Shown: positions 12,601-23,875, counted from the stretch's first letter. The stretch: 64,000 bases of DNA from Meandrina meandrites (GCA_963693305.1 OY855905.1:2322201-2386200), one strand, 5' to 3'. Program-made: numbers and translations. The notes: generated from the sequence alone by a model not told the origin.

Positions 12601-13794
12601 ACTGACAGGGCACTAAGAATGACTTAAGTGCTACCTATCGAAATTTGACAAATACACCACTCGCTTAAATAGTGGAAAAAAATCAATCAGCGACATGAAT
12701 GCATGGTTTGACTCAGCCCTTAAAGAATTAAATTGGTAAAACGACAAAAAAAAAGACTTGCCTTCAATATTTTGAATATTCTTTATCCGACTTCTGAAGT
12801 TGTTCCAGCCAAAACAATTCCCGCATCTCCTACTGACTTAAATTCAACTGATGTTTTTTAATCACTGAGCTGGGTTTTCATTGGCTGACATGGGTTAACC
12901 ACTGCCATGGATGCCCGGGACATCACTAATTGTTTCTACCGTGACTAAGTTACTTATTAAAAGAGCCCGATTCATATTAGCCTTGGCCTACTTATTCTCC
13001 GGGGTGGCCTGGCGACGACAAAGTTAACGTGTCACAAATTTAAACCATGAATAACACAGCTTTCTTGTTTTCAAGATTATCTCGCAAAATAAACTCAATT
13101 GGTGGCGCCGACAAGTCGAAGACAGCCAAAGAAAAAACTGCGGTCGTGAAAGGTTTAAACTATTTTCAAATCCGAGGTTTATAAATTGTCTATCTCTCCT
13201 TAACGAGTGTTTTTCCCCTTACCAACTATAATTCTTGATCTTAGTTATCATTTTTGCATCGTTTATCATGTCAGAGCAAATTCAATCGCAGTTAAACCGG
13301 AATTCGCTTGCGGCTAGAACAAGCCAATAACTGACTAAACGAACGTGCCAAACTTTCACTGCACGAAAAAGGAGAGCCGAAAGGAAACTTTTAATTACAG
13401 GTGAAACAGCACCCTTCATCTTCATGTAAATCAATTTCAGACGGGCGCCCTTTTTGGCATTACATTCAGGTATATTTGAATATGTTTTAATTAAATTAAA
13501 CGTTTCCAATTTGTATTTTCGTTTTATTTTAAAAGCGTCAAAATGCATCTCTTTTACTGGTGTGATTTAAGCGTTTGCGCGAATCGCACGACCTGTTGTC
13601 CAAGTCATTGAATACTTGGGCAGGCAAGCGTGTCCAAACTTCGTGTTCAGTCCATTATAATTTAAATCATCTTATGTGCATAAACATATATTTTGTAACG
13701 TCAACCAGACTCCTGCATGAGGGGCGAACCAATATGCCCATGGCGTTGTTGAAGCCTTAACCTTGAGAAATCAAAACATTACGCAGGTGTTGCG
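9651..13794. other. No gene recognised (4.1 kb)
   Basis: Long AT-rich interval read on both strands. Short open frames (for example minus 11755-12015 and 12177-12377) are rich in L/F/K and start inside low-complexity sequence; I do not support them. A moderately GC-richer patch at 10735-10865 has no splice-bounded frame. No transposon ends or microsatellites of note. Confidence 0.5.
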
Positions 13795-14004
13795 CTGCAG
13801 GTGTAAATGATGAGGAAAACTAAATAAAATCCAAAATGGAGAAGAGGTGCAATGAAGTCTTGTTACCCACGTAAAACTGCAGGTGTAAATGATGAGGAAA
13901 ACTAAATAAAACCCAAAATGGAGAAGAGGTGCAATGAAGCCTTGCTACGCACGTAAAACACGTCTGTAACATTTCCGCTCATTTTTACATTTTCCTCATC
14001 ATTT
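13795..14004. repeat. Recent 82-bp tandem duplication plus inverted partner
   Basis: Two nearly identical copies (13795-13876 and 13877-13958) start CTGCAGGTGTAAATGATGAG and end near CACGTAAAAC. They differ at only a few positions, so the duplication is young. Just downstream, TTTTCCTCATCATTT (13990-14004) is the reverse complement of the unit's AAATGATGAGGAAAA. The block may therefore be part of a small foldback element. Confidence 0.8.
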
Positions 14005-14599
14005 TGCTATTGCAAAATTAAGCTACTTTCATAATCTCGCCCGACCCATTTTGGCACACTGTTTTTAATCACAATGTTGTACTTACATTGTGTTACATTA
14101 CTTACGTTGTGTGGGGAATAATTTCAAGCAAACGATCATACTTTAAATAAACAAGCCAACGTTTTGCCTTATTCAAGTTATTTCCCACTGAAAAAGATAT
14201 TTAAGATCAACTAGAAAATATGGAAGGAGAAAACAATCAATTGTACAAGAACAAAAATTGATTAATGCTTCACATTTGTTTTCTTAAATATTTCTAGTTT
14301 TTTTTCATAATATTGTGTTTTTTTCGTTGACCTGTTATCAGCATTGAATATTGTAAATATTTTAAAAGAAATTTCTTTTCCTAAATACATTCAATACTTG
14401 TGCTCAAAGACATCTAATATTCTATATCTAAATAAACATACACTGTGTGGCAATGTAATTATCAACAACAAACAAATTTAAAACACGGCGTTTTGCATTT
14501 GGTGACCTGACGAAATTAAAAAAATATACATCTAGAATGGCAAATATATCTGATCGTCAGAAACTTGGAACAGTCTCAAGATTACATAAAAAAAGATTT
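14005..14599. other. No gene recognised
   Basis: AT-rich sequence without supported features. Confidence 0.45.
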
Positions 14600-15740
14600 T
14601 TTGCTTACAAGGCCACATGAAAGTCGCTGGATATAAATGTGAGCCATAGCCTGCGAATATTATAAAAACTTACGGTTTGTTGATTTTCATTCCGCGCTTC
14701 CATCTTGAAATCAAGAGAAACCGGACCAAACTGGTTCCAAAGTTTAACGTCCAAGGGTTTACATTTTAATTTGTGCTGTAAACTTTATTTTTTTTAATTA
14801 CAAGGCAAAATATGACTGGATATAATGTTGACCACCCTCTGAGAATATTATAGAAAAAAACTCACTCAATCCACTTGTTTGGGTAAACGTCATCCATTGC
14901 ATCCGATTCCGAGTCTTGTGATGAATTGCGTATCTTTCAGACATTTGTTGATAAAATAATACACTTTGCAGTGTGTTCTCGAAAAATGTCAAACATGGAT
15001 TTCATCCAAATGGAGAAAATCTATATGGCGAGGAGGGAAGATTTTAAGAATTTTGTTTTGAAAATTACCCACATCACATTTCAACAGATAAGAAAACAAT
15101 TGGCAAACACTGAATGCAAATTGCTCGACGAACGACAGAAGAAACAACTCAAAACTTTCGTTTTGATACTTTGGTTTGCGCCAAGATCATCTTGAAATCA
15201 GATGATAAAACAAATATCACTTCACTGAATTTGTTTGGGTAAACCTTATAAATTGTGGCCGGCCAGTGTTTCTCGCATCCGGTATCTATTCTTGTCAAAG
15301 TGAATTCCGTATCTTGTGGACATCTGTTAGAGATTCAAAACACTTTGAGGTGGGTTCTCGAAAGAAATCCAACATAGATTTTACCCACATATAGAAAATC
15401 TATAAGATGAGGGGAGGAGATTTAAAATTTTTGTTCTGAAAATCACCACAAGATTAAATAGATGCTAAAATCTAGGCAGACAGTGAATACAGCGTTTGCT
15501 CTACAAACGAGAGAAGAAAAAAAAATAAAACTTACTCTTTAATACTTTGGTCTGCGCCACTAGAAATCTATCTTGAAATCAAATGGATTAAAATATAATT
15601 TGAATGCTCGACTGCGCCTGCCCATGACTTTCAAACGTTTAGTCCCAAGTTGTGAACCTGATCTATTAAAGAACCAAAACTTCACTTGAAATGGAAACTA
15701 ACCGCATTCTGAGAAATATTAAAAAAATATATTAAATTTT
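14600..15740. repeat. Nested degenerate tandem duplications (~203 bp and ~357 bp)
   Basis: TTACAAGG....GGATATAA.TGTGA.CA...C.GAGAATATTATA occurs at about 14605 and about 14808, and possibly a third time, weakly, near 15690. A longer unit starting TTTGTTTGGGTAAAC occurs at about 14872-15197 and 15229-15585 (offset 357). It shares GTGTGTTCTCGAAA..., GAAAATCTATA... and a closing ACTTTGGT.TGCGCCA..., CTTGAAATCA. The copies differ by many substitutions and frameshifting indels, so the open frame in the first copy (14926-15195) is not conserved in the second. Most likely an old noncoding duplication. Confidence 0.65.
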
Positions 15741-16040
15741 TGTTCTGAAGAAATATTAAAACACCGCGGGTTTATCTGCGGGTTTGTCTGGCTTTTTGGC
15801 CAGTGTTATTGGTATCGCTACTCGGTGCCGGATATCTTTTATTATTAAATATAATGCACTTTATGAATTTAACTCACATAAAACGTGAATTTCCCTCACA
15901 TAAAAGCCGCAATTTATTTTTTCTGATTTCTTTATGTGTAACTCGGAACGACAAGCATTTAATAATTTCCATAGTGTACTGAGCGACGTTGCTTGTTTTC
16001 AACGCCTTCGTTTGTACTTCCCCCGCGCTTCCGTTCCAAG
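15741..16040. other. Interval upstream of candidate exon
   Basis: Contains a short GC-rich patch with an imperfect 14-bp direct repeat (CGGGTTTATCTG / CGGGTTTGTCTG, about 15768-15792). A pyrimidine-rich run (about 16010-16036) immediately precedes the AG used as the acceptor of the exon at 16041. Confidence 0.4.
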
Positions 16041-16183
16041 ATACTCTCGGCCTACGATTTGAGGCCGATGGAGACGTTACTTACTGCGTGCCCATGAAAC
16101 ATTATCTAAACAATAAAACCATCAACAAGATTGGGCGATTTGACTCAGATTCAGCTACCATTCGTAAAGCAGATTACACGTAA
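16041..16183 (+). CDS. Candidate exon: ligand-binding-domain-like fragment (class C GPCR/ANF-receptor-like)
   Basis: A pyrimidine-rich tract ending in CCAAG gives a plausible acceptor at 16040/16041. The frame (phase 1) then reads TLGLRFEADGDVTYCVPMKH, a spacer, and NKIGRFDSDSATIRKADYT. The order 'hydrophobic-x-F-(D/E)-x-(N/D)-G-D, beta strand, ...(V/I)-G-x-(F/W)-D' resembles the closing segment of periplasmic-binding-like ANF receptor domains in metabotropic glutamate/GABA-B-type receptors. The frame meets TAA at 16181-16183, but a donor CAC|GTAACC at 16179/16180 could end the exon before it. Base composition is clearly less AT-rich than the flanks. No neighbouring exon of such a receptor was found, so this could be an orphan exon of a long-intron gene or a pseudogene piece. 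Family assignment rests on pattern memory only. Confidence 0.35.
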
Positions 16184-17029
16184 CCCATTCTGTTTGGCTT
16201 CTATTCTTGTTCTTCTGACTAGGGAGGAAGCGATAATGCTGATTTCTTAGTTTTCCCAGTCAAAGCCCATTTGTTAAACAGATATGTAAGGAAAAACGCT
16301 CAATTTCGACAGAACAGAGATGACAACGGCGCTCGCTCTACCCAGACTTCCTTTAACGCGACGGTGAGTCAAAGGGAGCTTGACTTGACTTGACTTGACT
16401 TGACACGGCATCGAAAATCGAGGATTTTTTTTTCGAAAGGCTTGTTTCCTCACAGGCAGCCTAAGTTCACTATCCTCACGTGCAAAGTACAAACTTTTAC
16501 ATTTTTCCTAGGCCAATATGCAAAATTCCAGTGAATACCCAGACCACCTTTCAGTCTTGTCGCGTGCACTTTGGTACTTTTTTGCCGACAACCTTTCTCG
16601 AGTTAGCTCTATTCGTTGTGAAAGTGGTAAACCTTATTTCTATATGATTGTTTGCAGCGTTTGGTTTCATGCAAATAAAACTAAAACTTTTCCGCTCACC
16701 GAACCATAAATAAGAATACAAACTGGCAGACGATTAATCAGATCGCTATTTACATGGCGTACCGTAGAAAGGTAATGAAGTCGGGATAACTGACACCGGC
16801 AATAAATTAAATCTAGTTTGTTTTTTTTTCTTAATAAAGAATTTCCGAGAGGTCAAACGTTCATGTTAGGTAGCCACTATTCAGTTCTCCAATGTTTTTA
16901 ATGGAATTTATATTTCTTCAGATGGAACAAATCAAGCTCTACTTAACGATTTAGCGATATAAGCTTTGTTCGTTTTTAACTACAACTGAGTATGCTGACT
17001 GTGTTCCTTTTTGGAGGTTGATAGGGAGC
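16184..17029. other. No gene recognised; (GACTT)n microsatellite
   Basis: A short (TTGAC)n run of about five units lies at 16380-16404. The surrounding patch is GC-richer and open on the minus strand (16274-16492), but that frame runs through the microsatellite and has no recognisable product. The rest is AT-rich with no support for genes. Confidence 0.5.
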
Positions 17030-17032
17030 ATT

Positions 17033-17821
17033 AGGGACTTTAAGATACACTACGGCGAGGCGCTACTACGGCTACAGAAAGTAAAATTTCACACAAGATA
17101 AGACACTGCACATGTCAGTCGGTCGAGTCCGGCCGTAGCGCGAAATCTGACTACCTGAGCTAGGAGGTTTTACCGTAGTGGCTAGTACGTGGGTTTAATT
17201 CGCTGCTCTGTCCTTTTTCTACGAATTTCTCAGCAGTTTCAGAGTTCCAACGCAAAATGTATCCTTTGAAGTCAACTTCAGTCGAATATTTGTTAAGTTT
17301 GTCGCTCATACGCTTGTAAATTTTCAATTGAATTCGTTTGATGAAAGTGTCGGCATAGCGAAGATAAACATTCTTCTTCAGCGCGAGTTGTTTAAAGTTA
17401 AAAACTTGCTTTGAGAGTTCAGGGAAGATGCACTTTATCTGGATAAGTATCCGATAATATTTTACTTCTGTGAGTGCTGGTATCTTTTAGCTTTTAACTA
17501 GATATTCTTTGAGATATTCGTCTCTTCATTAATCAAATTCTGAAATTTTTATCGTTTTAGAAAGTGTATAGCATAAGCTTTCGTTCAGAACTAATCTGTT
17601 GGACGTACCAAAGCAAACAATAACAATCTCTCTTTAAGCGAGGCCATTCGGCTGTAAGAAACTAAATAAAAGTGACCTTCTATTCCTTAGACTGTGCTTC
17701 TTTGTAGTTTGTTTTGCTTCTTACACTAAATTTGGCAGACTGCCGAGACGTACTCTTCCCCAGACCTTTCCGGTCATGGTAGCCGTAGTAGCGCCTCGCC
17801 GTAGTGTATCTTAAAGTCCCT
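17033..17821. mobile_element. Non-autonomous DNA transposon, perfect 42-bp TIRs, ATT target duplication
   Basis: The left terminus 17033-17074 (AGGGACTTTAAGATACACTA...) and right terminus 17780-17821 (...TAGTGTATCTTAAAGTCCCT) are exact reverse complements over 42 bp. They are flanked by ATT on both sides (17030-17032 and 17822-17824), a 3-bp target-site duplication. The 789-bp element holds no transposase-like frame, so it must have been mobilised in trans. A 3-bp duplication is common in PIF/Harbinger-type elements and some other superfamilies, so I leave it unassigned. Perfect TIRs argue for fairly recent insertion. Confidence 0.85.
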
Positions 17822-17869
17822 ATTAGCAACCACAACGGCAATACTCCGAGGAAAGCGTCATCAGTTAAA

Positions 17870-19515
17870 AATGGAATTAATATTTACCTTAGAAATTTGC
17901 GTTTATCTCAACCAATTTAGTCTTATTCCTAATCTAGAATTATCCTCAGCTAAATTTGTTAAAACAGCTTTCAATTCCAAATGGAAAAAATCACCGTTGA
18001 ATTTAGCCATTTCACGTTCTTGTTATTGTTGTTGTTATTGTTGTTGTTGTTAGTAGAGGATGTTAGCAAAGAAATGTTCAAGGATTTATTGCGTACGAAT
18101 AGGGCTATAGGGAAGATACACAATACGTTTACAAACATTTTTTCTTTGTAAATGTCCAAAATTTAAGCAAAACAACTCTTTGTTTCACCAGCCAATATTG
18201 TACCCTTCTTTTTTAAAATCTCTTGTTTAGCGATGCTCCCGTAGCCGTTCCCGTTAAAACTCCATTAACAAGCCAACTCTTTAATTCTTATTATCATGTT
18301 TTGGACTTAAATATAACTGTACGGTCAGCCTTTCTGTTTTTCAGTTGCTTGTATCCCTACATTTTGCTGATCAGATCCAACAGGATCCGGTTCCTATGTT
18401 TTGTCCGTTGGCCCTTTCTAAAGTTTTAAGTTTTCTGTAAATGAAGCAGGTGCTAACGTAATATCAAAACATTTCAAGACAAATAGGCACAAATGAATTC
18501 ATTTTAGTGGTCATTTAAAGGGATATATCCGTTCTTAGGAAATGTTACTCGACAAAATAATCTATCATTTTCTTTAAGTGACACTTTGTATGGTATTTAA
18601 CAGCCATTAGACTCGGAATATTGCCTGAATGGATTCAAGCAAGAAGTTGTTAATCTATTTTATAATGTAAATGCTTCCTCCAGTATACGCCGCTTTTAAT
18701 CAATCGCTTTCATTGCATTTCTGCGAAACAGAAATTTTGACATTGAAATTAGTAACTTTCTATGTGCAGCGTCAGGTCGTCGTCGTTGGGTACCGCTACC
18801 CGTAGGCTTCGTCGTCGTGAACATAACCAACTTGGAAGCCACGCCGTCGATACCGCGGAGAACGTCAATTAAAAATTGAATTTATGTTTTAAGTGTTCAA
18901 TTGCAAATTGTGAAACGTTTGCCGTTGCCTGATTTTGCCATTTCAAGTTATTGTTGTTGCTGTTGGTAAGTAGAGGATGGCAAAAAAAGGCACGTGTACA
19001 AGTGTAAAGCTATAGGAAAGATATATGTTTACAATCATTGTTTTGCCAGTCCAAATAGTTAAACAAGATAAACTTTTTATTTCACCAGCCAATAGTTCTC
19101 AGACTGGCACATTAGTGACAATAGAAGACGTCACCGCTGTTCACAATTGTATTCCTCCCTAACATGTTAAAGGATGATTCCGCACCCATTGCCCTTGGGG
19201 TTTGCTTGAAAAACACCAGTAACAAACCAACACTTTAAATTCTTATTAACATATTTTGGACTTAAATATTACCCTGTAAATGAAGCAGGTGCTGACGTAA
19301 TATCAAAACATTTCAAGACAAACAGGCAAAAATGAATTCATTTAAGTGGTCGTTTAAAGGGCTATATCAGTAAATGCTTCCTCGACTAAAATATGCCGCT
19401 TTTGATCAATCGCTTTCACTGCGAAACTGAAAATCTTGACATTAAAATTAACAACTTTCTATGTTCAGTGTTAGGTCGTCGCCGTGAGCATAACCAACTT
19501 GGAACAGCTTCAAAG
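17870..19515. repeat. Large diverged tandem duplication (~0.7-0.9 kb units)
   Basis: Unit A (about 17870-18850) and unit B (about 18865-19515) share blocks in the same order. These are TTATTGTTGTTG..TAGAGGATG, CACCAGCCAATA, TTATTA.CAT.TTTTGGACTTAAATAT, CTGTAAATGAAGCAGGTGCT..CGTAATATC, AATGAATTCATTT, and CCGCTTTT.ATCAATCGCTTTCA followed by CATAACCAACTTGGAA. The offset shrinks from about 917 to 839 to 703 bp along the unit. Unit A has extra segments, including about 130 bp at 18541-18665 and a palindromic patch GGGTACCGCTACCC near 18789. Both units lie just right of the 789-bp transposon. Frames are not conserved between copies. Confidence 0.75.
18019..18053. repeat. (TTG/TTGTTA)n microsatellite
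   Basis: An uninterrupted run of TTGTTATTGTTG units inside unit A of the duplication. Unit B retains a shorter version near 18947-18966. Confidence 0.8.
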
Positions 19516-19644
19516 ACAGATTGGCTATCATTACAAAATCTTGGCATCAAACACCGATCATATACGTCTTTTGCAAGGAAACTAAAGCTTGATTCGCTAA
19601 GCAAAAAGACTTTTGAAACTGAAAAATCAAATGAAGATCGATAG

Positions 19645-20896
19645 AACAGTGAAACTCTGAGTAAATCTAAAAACTTTGTCTCAGAAAACTCCATCTCGTC
19701 AATTAAACTATTCAAATCTGTCCGAGGTAAAAGTTAAGAAAGTATTTATTTATTTAAAAACAAACTTTAGAATTGTCGTTTGTTTATTATCAGAACGTGA
19801 AATAAACCAACCTGTATTTCACTGAGATTGTGGACAGTCTCTTCTATGTTAGCAGTCTTGACAATCTTGACCTACAGAAATAAAATTTATCTACATCTGC
19901 ATGACTTTGATGGACTTAGAAACGATTGCACTTTACCATTACAAACGCGGTAGCACTTTACCACAGTATTTTCATTGCCGTGTGTCTTTTGGCGTCCGCT
20001 CCCGACTGTGCAGTTTGCAATAGACTTCCCCGTTTAACTAATTGCCTTGGAGGTGTTTTGGTAGACTTTACAGTAGTAGACTTTTAATTGGACGATCGAC
20101 GTCGTTCGATCAGCAAAGCACAATTCTTCAAAAATGTACGTCCTTCGCCCCGACTTTTGTAGGTTCACCTGAGGGGAATTTTAAAGGCCCTAGGTAAATT
20201 ACCATCTGCGTTTTACACCAAAGCAGAGCACAACCTTGCTACATCTGAAGTGACTTTTTCTTGGTGTGACTGTGCTCGGCAAACCCCAACTGATGGAGCG
20301 GATGACCTATCGCCATTAATTTACTCTACGCTAACTAAAAAAAAAACTTAATACGATACACAGACATCAAATGATTCTTTGAGAAAGGAAGTTTATTTCT
20401 AGTAAGGAAAAAGTGAACAATCCTGAATGAACGTCGTCGAAGGCGGGAATATTCGCCGAGATTCACTGAGCCTGAGGCAAATAAGACTGTCAGAATATTT
20501 CAGAAAAATGAGATGCAGGAAATTCTTGTCGAAAGACACTCGACGACAACCAATTTTAAAAAATAGCATATTTTGACATTGGTTCAGCCTGCTGAAAACC
20601 GTTTGATTACACAGCCAACAATGAATCAAATTAATAGTCAGCGCAAAATCGAAATTTGATTCACTAACTACGCTGAAACAACAAGTCGGTACAGCTAAAA
20701 CGGACGCTAAAAATCTCAGTCATGATAGTCTATAAAAATAATAATGAAACGTTCTCTCTCAAAGCGCCATGATTGTGGCGTGTTTTGAAGCAGCCAATAG
20801 GTGCGTTTGCTTTTCTTCACGTGCATTGTAAGAATTTTGAAGTCAATCACAAACAAAACTTGTTTTGGCGCTAAACTTTGCTGTAGGTATGTTATA
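19645..20896. other. No gene recognised
   Basis: Mixed AT-rich sequence. A GC-richer patch at 19980-20320 contains a near-palindrome GATCGACGTCGTTCGATC (about 20094) but no supported coding frame. Minus-strand frame 20399-20629 has no recognisable product. Confidence 0.45.
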
Positions 20897-20900
20897 AAAG

Positions 20901-21100
20901 ATTTGGTTCATACTTTTAGCTGTGCGTATATCGAGTTATGCAATACGGATGAACTTGGGAAGTCTGGAGAGCACTCAAGAAGCTAGAGTTGTTCTCAGCT
21001 ACGCGCCGAGCAACTCTGACGCATCTTTCGTGCTCTCCAAACTTCCCGCCTGCATCCATAGCTCGATATACGCACGCGAAGCATAAACCAATATTCTTAA
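20901..21100. mobile_element. Foldback/MITE-like element, ~90-bp arms
   Basis: Arms 20901-20991 and 21011-21100 are imperfect reverse complements. They share GTGCGTATATCGAG.TATG, a GGGAAGT.TGGAGAGCAC core and GAGTTG next to a short loop with ACGCGCCGAG. I recall similar foldbacks as widespread in coral genomes; that is memory, not a search. It has no coding capacity. Confidence 0.75.
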
Positions 21101-21127
21101 CAATAGGTTTACAAGTAGTCCGAGTAG

Positions 21128-21229
21128 TCGCACCGTAAGGGGGGGGGAGACCAGAAAAAATTAGAATTTCAGATGGCGGTGGGATCACCATTAATAGTAA
21201 CAACCCTACCCTAACCCTTACGGTGTAGC
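21128..21229. repeat. Short inverted repeat with telomere-like tract
   Basis: CACCGTAAGGG (21131-21141) and CCCTTACGGTG (21215-21225) are exact inverted repeats about 75 bp apart. The left arm runs into a G9 homopolymer, and the right arm is preceded by ACCCTACCCTAACCC. It looks like a tiny MITE rather than a telomere remnant, because the CCCTAA-like tract is only about two units. Confidence 0.6.
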
Positions 21230-22109
21230 AAGAAAAATCCACCGCACTCCATCTAGTGACGTCTGACTCAAAAATATTGCTCGAGCTCTTTTATTGTGAC
21301 CACGCATTAACTGTCAATCATTTGTGCAACTGCGTAGGAGACTACTTTCATGTACGTTCCTTCCCGCGAGTAAACATTGTCAAATCTTTTCCTTTCCACT
21401 GTTTTACTACGATCCCGAAAATGCCTTGGTCAAAACAAAACAACACGGGCAATATAAAAATTACAGAGAACATTTTTACAGAATTAAATTAAACTTTCTT
21501 AGCAAAGTTATATAAAAAGTTAAACTAAAGATTGTTATGAAATCAGTTCAAACAAACCACTATACGAGATACTTCGGAGAAGAAAGGGCGAGTCACTACA
21601 CTAGCTCTGATCCAACCCACTTTCAAATTTTAATACTAAGTTGTTTGCCATTTCCAAGTAGAACCAAAATTGTTACCATCTGTTCTTGTACAAACAGAAT
21701 TCTAAAGAATATATATCCTTTAATTTACACATCATACCAATAATTTATTCCTTGCGCGTTTAACACAAGGTTTAAAGATAATTATTTTGAACATTTTAAG
21801 TAACTAAGCTCTAAAGCATAGTTTGAACTTAACAAAGAGTACTAACGTTCAAAAGTCTGGATTTTTAATCGAAAATATTATATTCTGAAAAATACATCAA
21901 TCTGCCGCATAAAAGAGTAACTTTTTTCATGTAAAATAGATCAATAGATCTCTTTTGTACTAGAAATCAATAGTGAAAGACAAGTATATAAGCAACGCGC
22001 AAACGCTTACTAATCGATTACCTTCAGTTGGTGATTACCTCAAGAGGATCATTATTAGCATCTAGGTTCGGCCCTCACTAAAAAGGGAGACCGAGTGTCG
22101 TAAATTTAC
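21230..22109. other. No gene recognised
   Basis: AT-rich sequence. Short overlapping plus-strand frames (21256-21515) lack splice context or family resemblance. Confidence 0.45.
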
Positions 22110-22495
22110 ATCGAAAAAGTGCCACTTTTAAGAGCTCTTATAAAAAGTGGAACTTTTAAGAACTATTAAAAGTGGTACTTTTGAATACGCTTAAAAGTGG
22201 CAATTTAAGGACCTTGAAATGTGGCCATTTATACGAACTCTTTTAAGTGACAATTTAAAAACTGTTCAAAGTGAACTTTTAGGGAACAGTTCATTGTTTT
22301 GCGTGACAATTTTAAAAACACTTTAAAGTGGCTCATGTAGACTCTTAAAGGTGGCTTAAAGACCTTAAAAAGTGGCAATTTTAAGGACAAACTCTTAAAA
22401 GTGAAAATGTAAGAACTGTTTAAAGTGCACTTTTAAGAAACTGTTTTAACTGTTTTACGTGGCAAATTTAACAGTTTAAATTGGCACATTTAATC
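22110..22495. repeat. Minisatellite of ~25-bp hairpin-forming units
   Basis: About 14-15 degenerate units follow the pattern CTTAAAAGTGGCAATTTTAAGGA, with unit length drifting between about 22 and 32 bp. Several units contain AAAAGTG..CACTTTT-type inverted halves, so each can form a small stem. Copies are heavily diverged, pointing to age. The array abuts the 3' end of the coding-like frame on the minus strand. Confidence 0.8.
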
Positions 22496-22811
22496 CATAA
22501 AACGAATATCTGCTTAAAAAAATCGAAGAGTGCGACGAAAACGAAGTCTTGGGGTACCCATAGAGAGGCTCGCAGTTTGTCAGGGCCGCGTGATCTACGA
22601 AACCACCGCGGTTACAATCTCTTGAAGATCTTTTTGGCCCAAAGCCCTTGGTAATCAGTTCCAAAAAATTTCCAGTGTTTTGGATATCCGGACTTGGAGA
22701 GATTTCTTTCGAATGAACGGGAAATTCATCCGCCAGTTTTACTTCCCTAGATGACAAAGGTGGCGTGGGTTGGTAACCAAGCCGAGCTTCTCGAACCAGA
22801 ATGTCCGATTC
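22476..22811 (-). CDS. Candidate terminal exon, unknown product
   Basis: The minus strand is open for about 111 codons from an in-frame stop at 22812-22814 down to TAA at 22476-22478. The sequence is balanced rather than AT-biased. It reads EARLGYQPTPPLSSREVKL, then ELITKGFGPKRSSRDCNRGG, then CEPLYGYPKTSFSSHSS, a hydrophilic, proline/serine-rich stretch like a disordered C-terminal tail. No in-frame ATG opens it; an AG at the upstream end (ATATAAG|AATCGG) is a weak acceptor. The last 15 or so codons run into the minisatellite border. No family is recognised; a pseudogene fragment is equally possible. Confidence 0.35.
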   Translation of the reverse strand, partial: ESDILVREARLGYQPTPPLSSREVKLADEFPVHSKEISPSPDIQNTGNFLELITKGFGPKRSSRDCNRGGFVDHAALTNCEPLYGYPKTSFSSHSSIFLSRYSFYGLNVPI

Positions 22812-23134
22812 TTATATTCACTTCTGGAAATGATATTAACATCAGTTCTGGCCGTTTAGGGTAGAAGGGAATGAAGTTATTTAAACAGCATTCCCATATC
22901 ACGACAATCACACTCCAATTTGAGAAGGTATGCCCACTTTATATTAAACGGAGCAACAATGCTACTGTAGTAAAAAATCATGAATAGAGAAATACTTACT
23001 CGCAATTCAGAGCTTACATTCTTGAAGTCATAAGTGCGCTTGCTTTGTTGATTAAAAGCATAACTATTTAATGCTCTAGGCCCAATCCTTTTCTTTTAAA
23101 GCCGTATCCTGCAGGTGACGGGCTCATACTCGAT
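22812..23134. other. No gene recognised
   Basis: AT-rich spacer with no supported feature. Confidence 0.4.
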
Positions 23135-23325
23135 GTAAGAACCTGTGAAACCCACCAGTGGCTTTAATGAAGAACGACCAAGACAACAAATAACCGAACC
23201 TCAAAACAATATAGAGCAGAAAAGCAATAGCTCCAAAACAAAGAAACGTTTTATACGTTCTTTCACCGAGGTTAACCCTAACATAAAGCAAAAACAAAAG
23301 AAGGAGAAACTTCACAGGTTCTTAC
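23135..23325. repeat. Foldback with 15-bp perfect arms
   Basis: GTAAGAACCTGTGAA (23135-23149) and TTCACAGGTTCTTAC (23311-23325) are exact inverted repeats 161 bp apart. A second CACCGAGGT-type motif occurs inside near 23265 and at the right end. It is probably a small non-autonomous element. The frames open on both strands inside it are not supported. Confidence 0.6.
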
Positions 23326-23875
23326 ACCGAGGTAAAACGAGATGATGTCATGATGAAACATGCAAGCTCGACAATTTCACCTAGATTAATGCTAAACCGT
23401 TTAATAATGAGGAAATATTGCTGCTAGACCTTAATCCCTCGTTTAATGAGGTTTTCAAATCCGGCACTTTTACAGGAACATTTTAACAGCTTTTTATTAG
23501 TTCTTCCTCGATCGATATTAATCAAAGGAGAAATTTAATGGAAAAATTAATTCGCGTTGAAATGAAGCTAAACTCGGAGGCTATCACGTTCCGTTTGAAG
23601 TCAAGTTTAATCAAAGGCCCTTTGGGCTGTCTCGTGTCAGTCAAAAAGGGATTAAAATATACTTTCCTAAATAGTTATTATAAAAGTAAATGTTTTGCTA
23701 GGCCGCAAAAAGCTTGTATGTTATTTACGCTTGCAATATTAACAGGGAGTTCATTAAAGACTTTCGCGCCACTAAAAAAATAGGTTTTCTTAGAAAATTT
23801 ACCATATCCGGGGATAGGGAAAGCAGAGACGGGGGAACATTTTGCTGGGATAATATTTAGTGTTCTTTTTCCATA

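Noticed and set aside
14926..15195. 89-codon plus-strand frame (KIIHFAVCSRKMSN...)
   Set aside because: The 357-bp downstream duplicate breaks the frame by indels with no sign of protein-level conservation.
20094..20115. Near-palindrome GATCGACGTCGTTCGATC
   Set aside because: Short and imperfect, with no associated feature.
21200..21220. Telomere-like CCCTACCCTAACCC
   Set aside because: Only about two units and embedded in an inverted repeat; not an interstitial telomere array.
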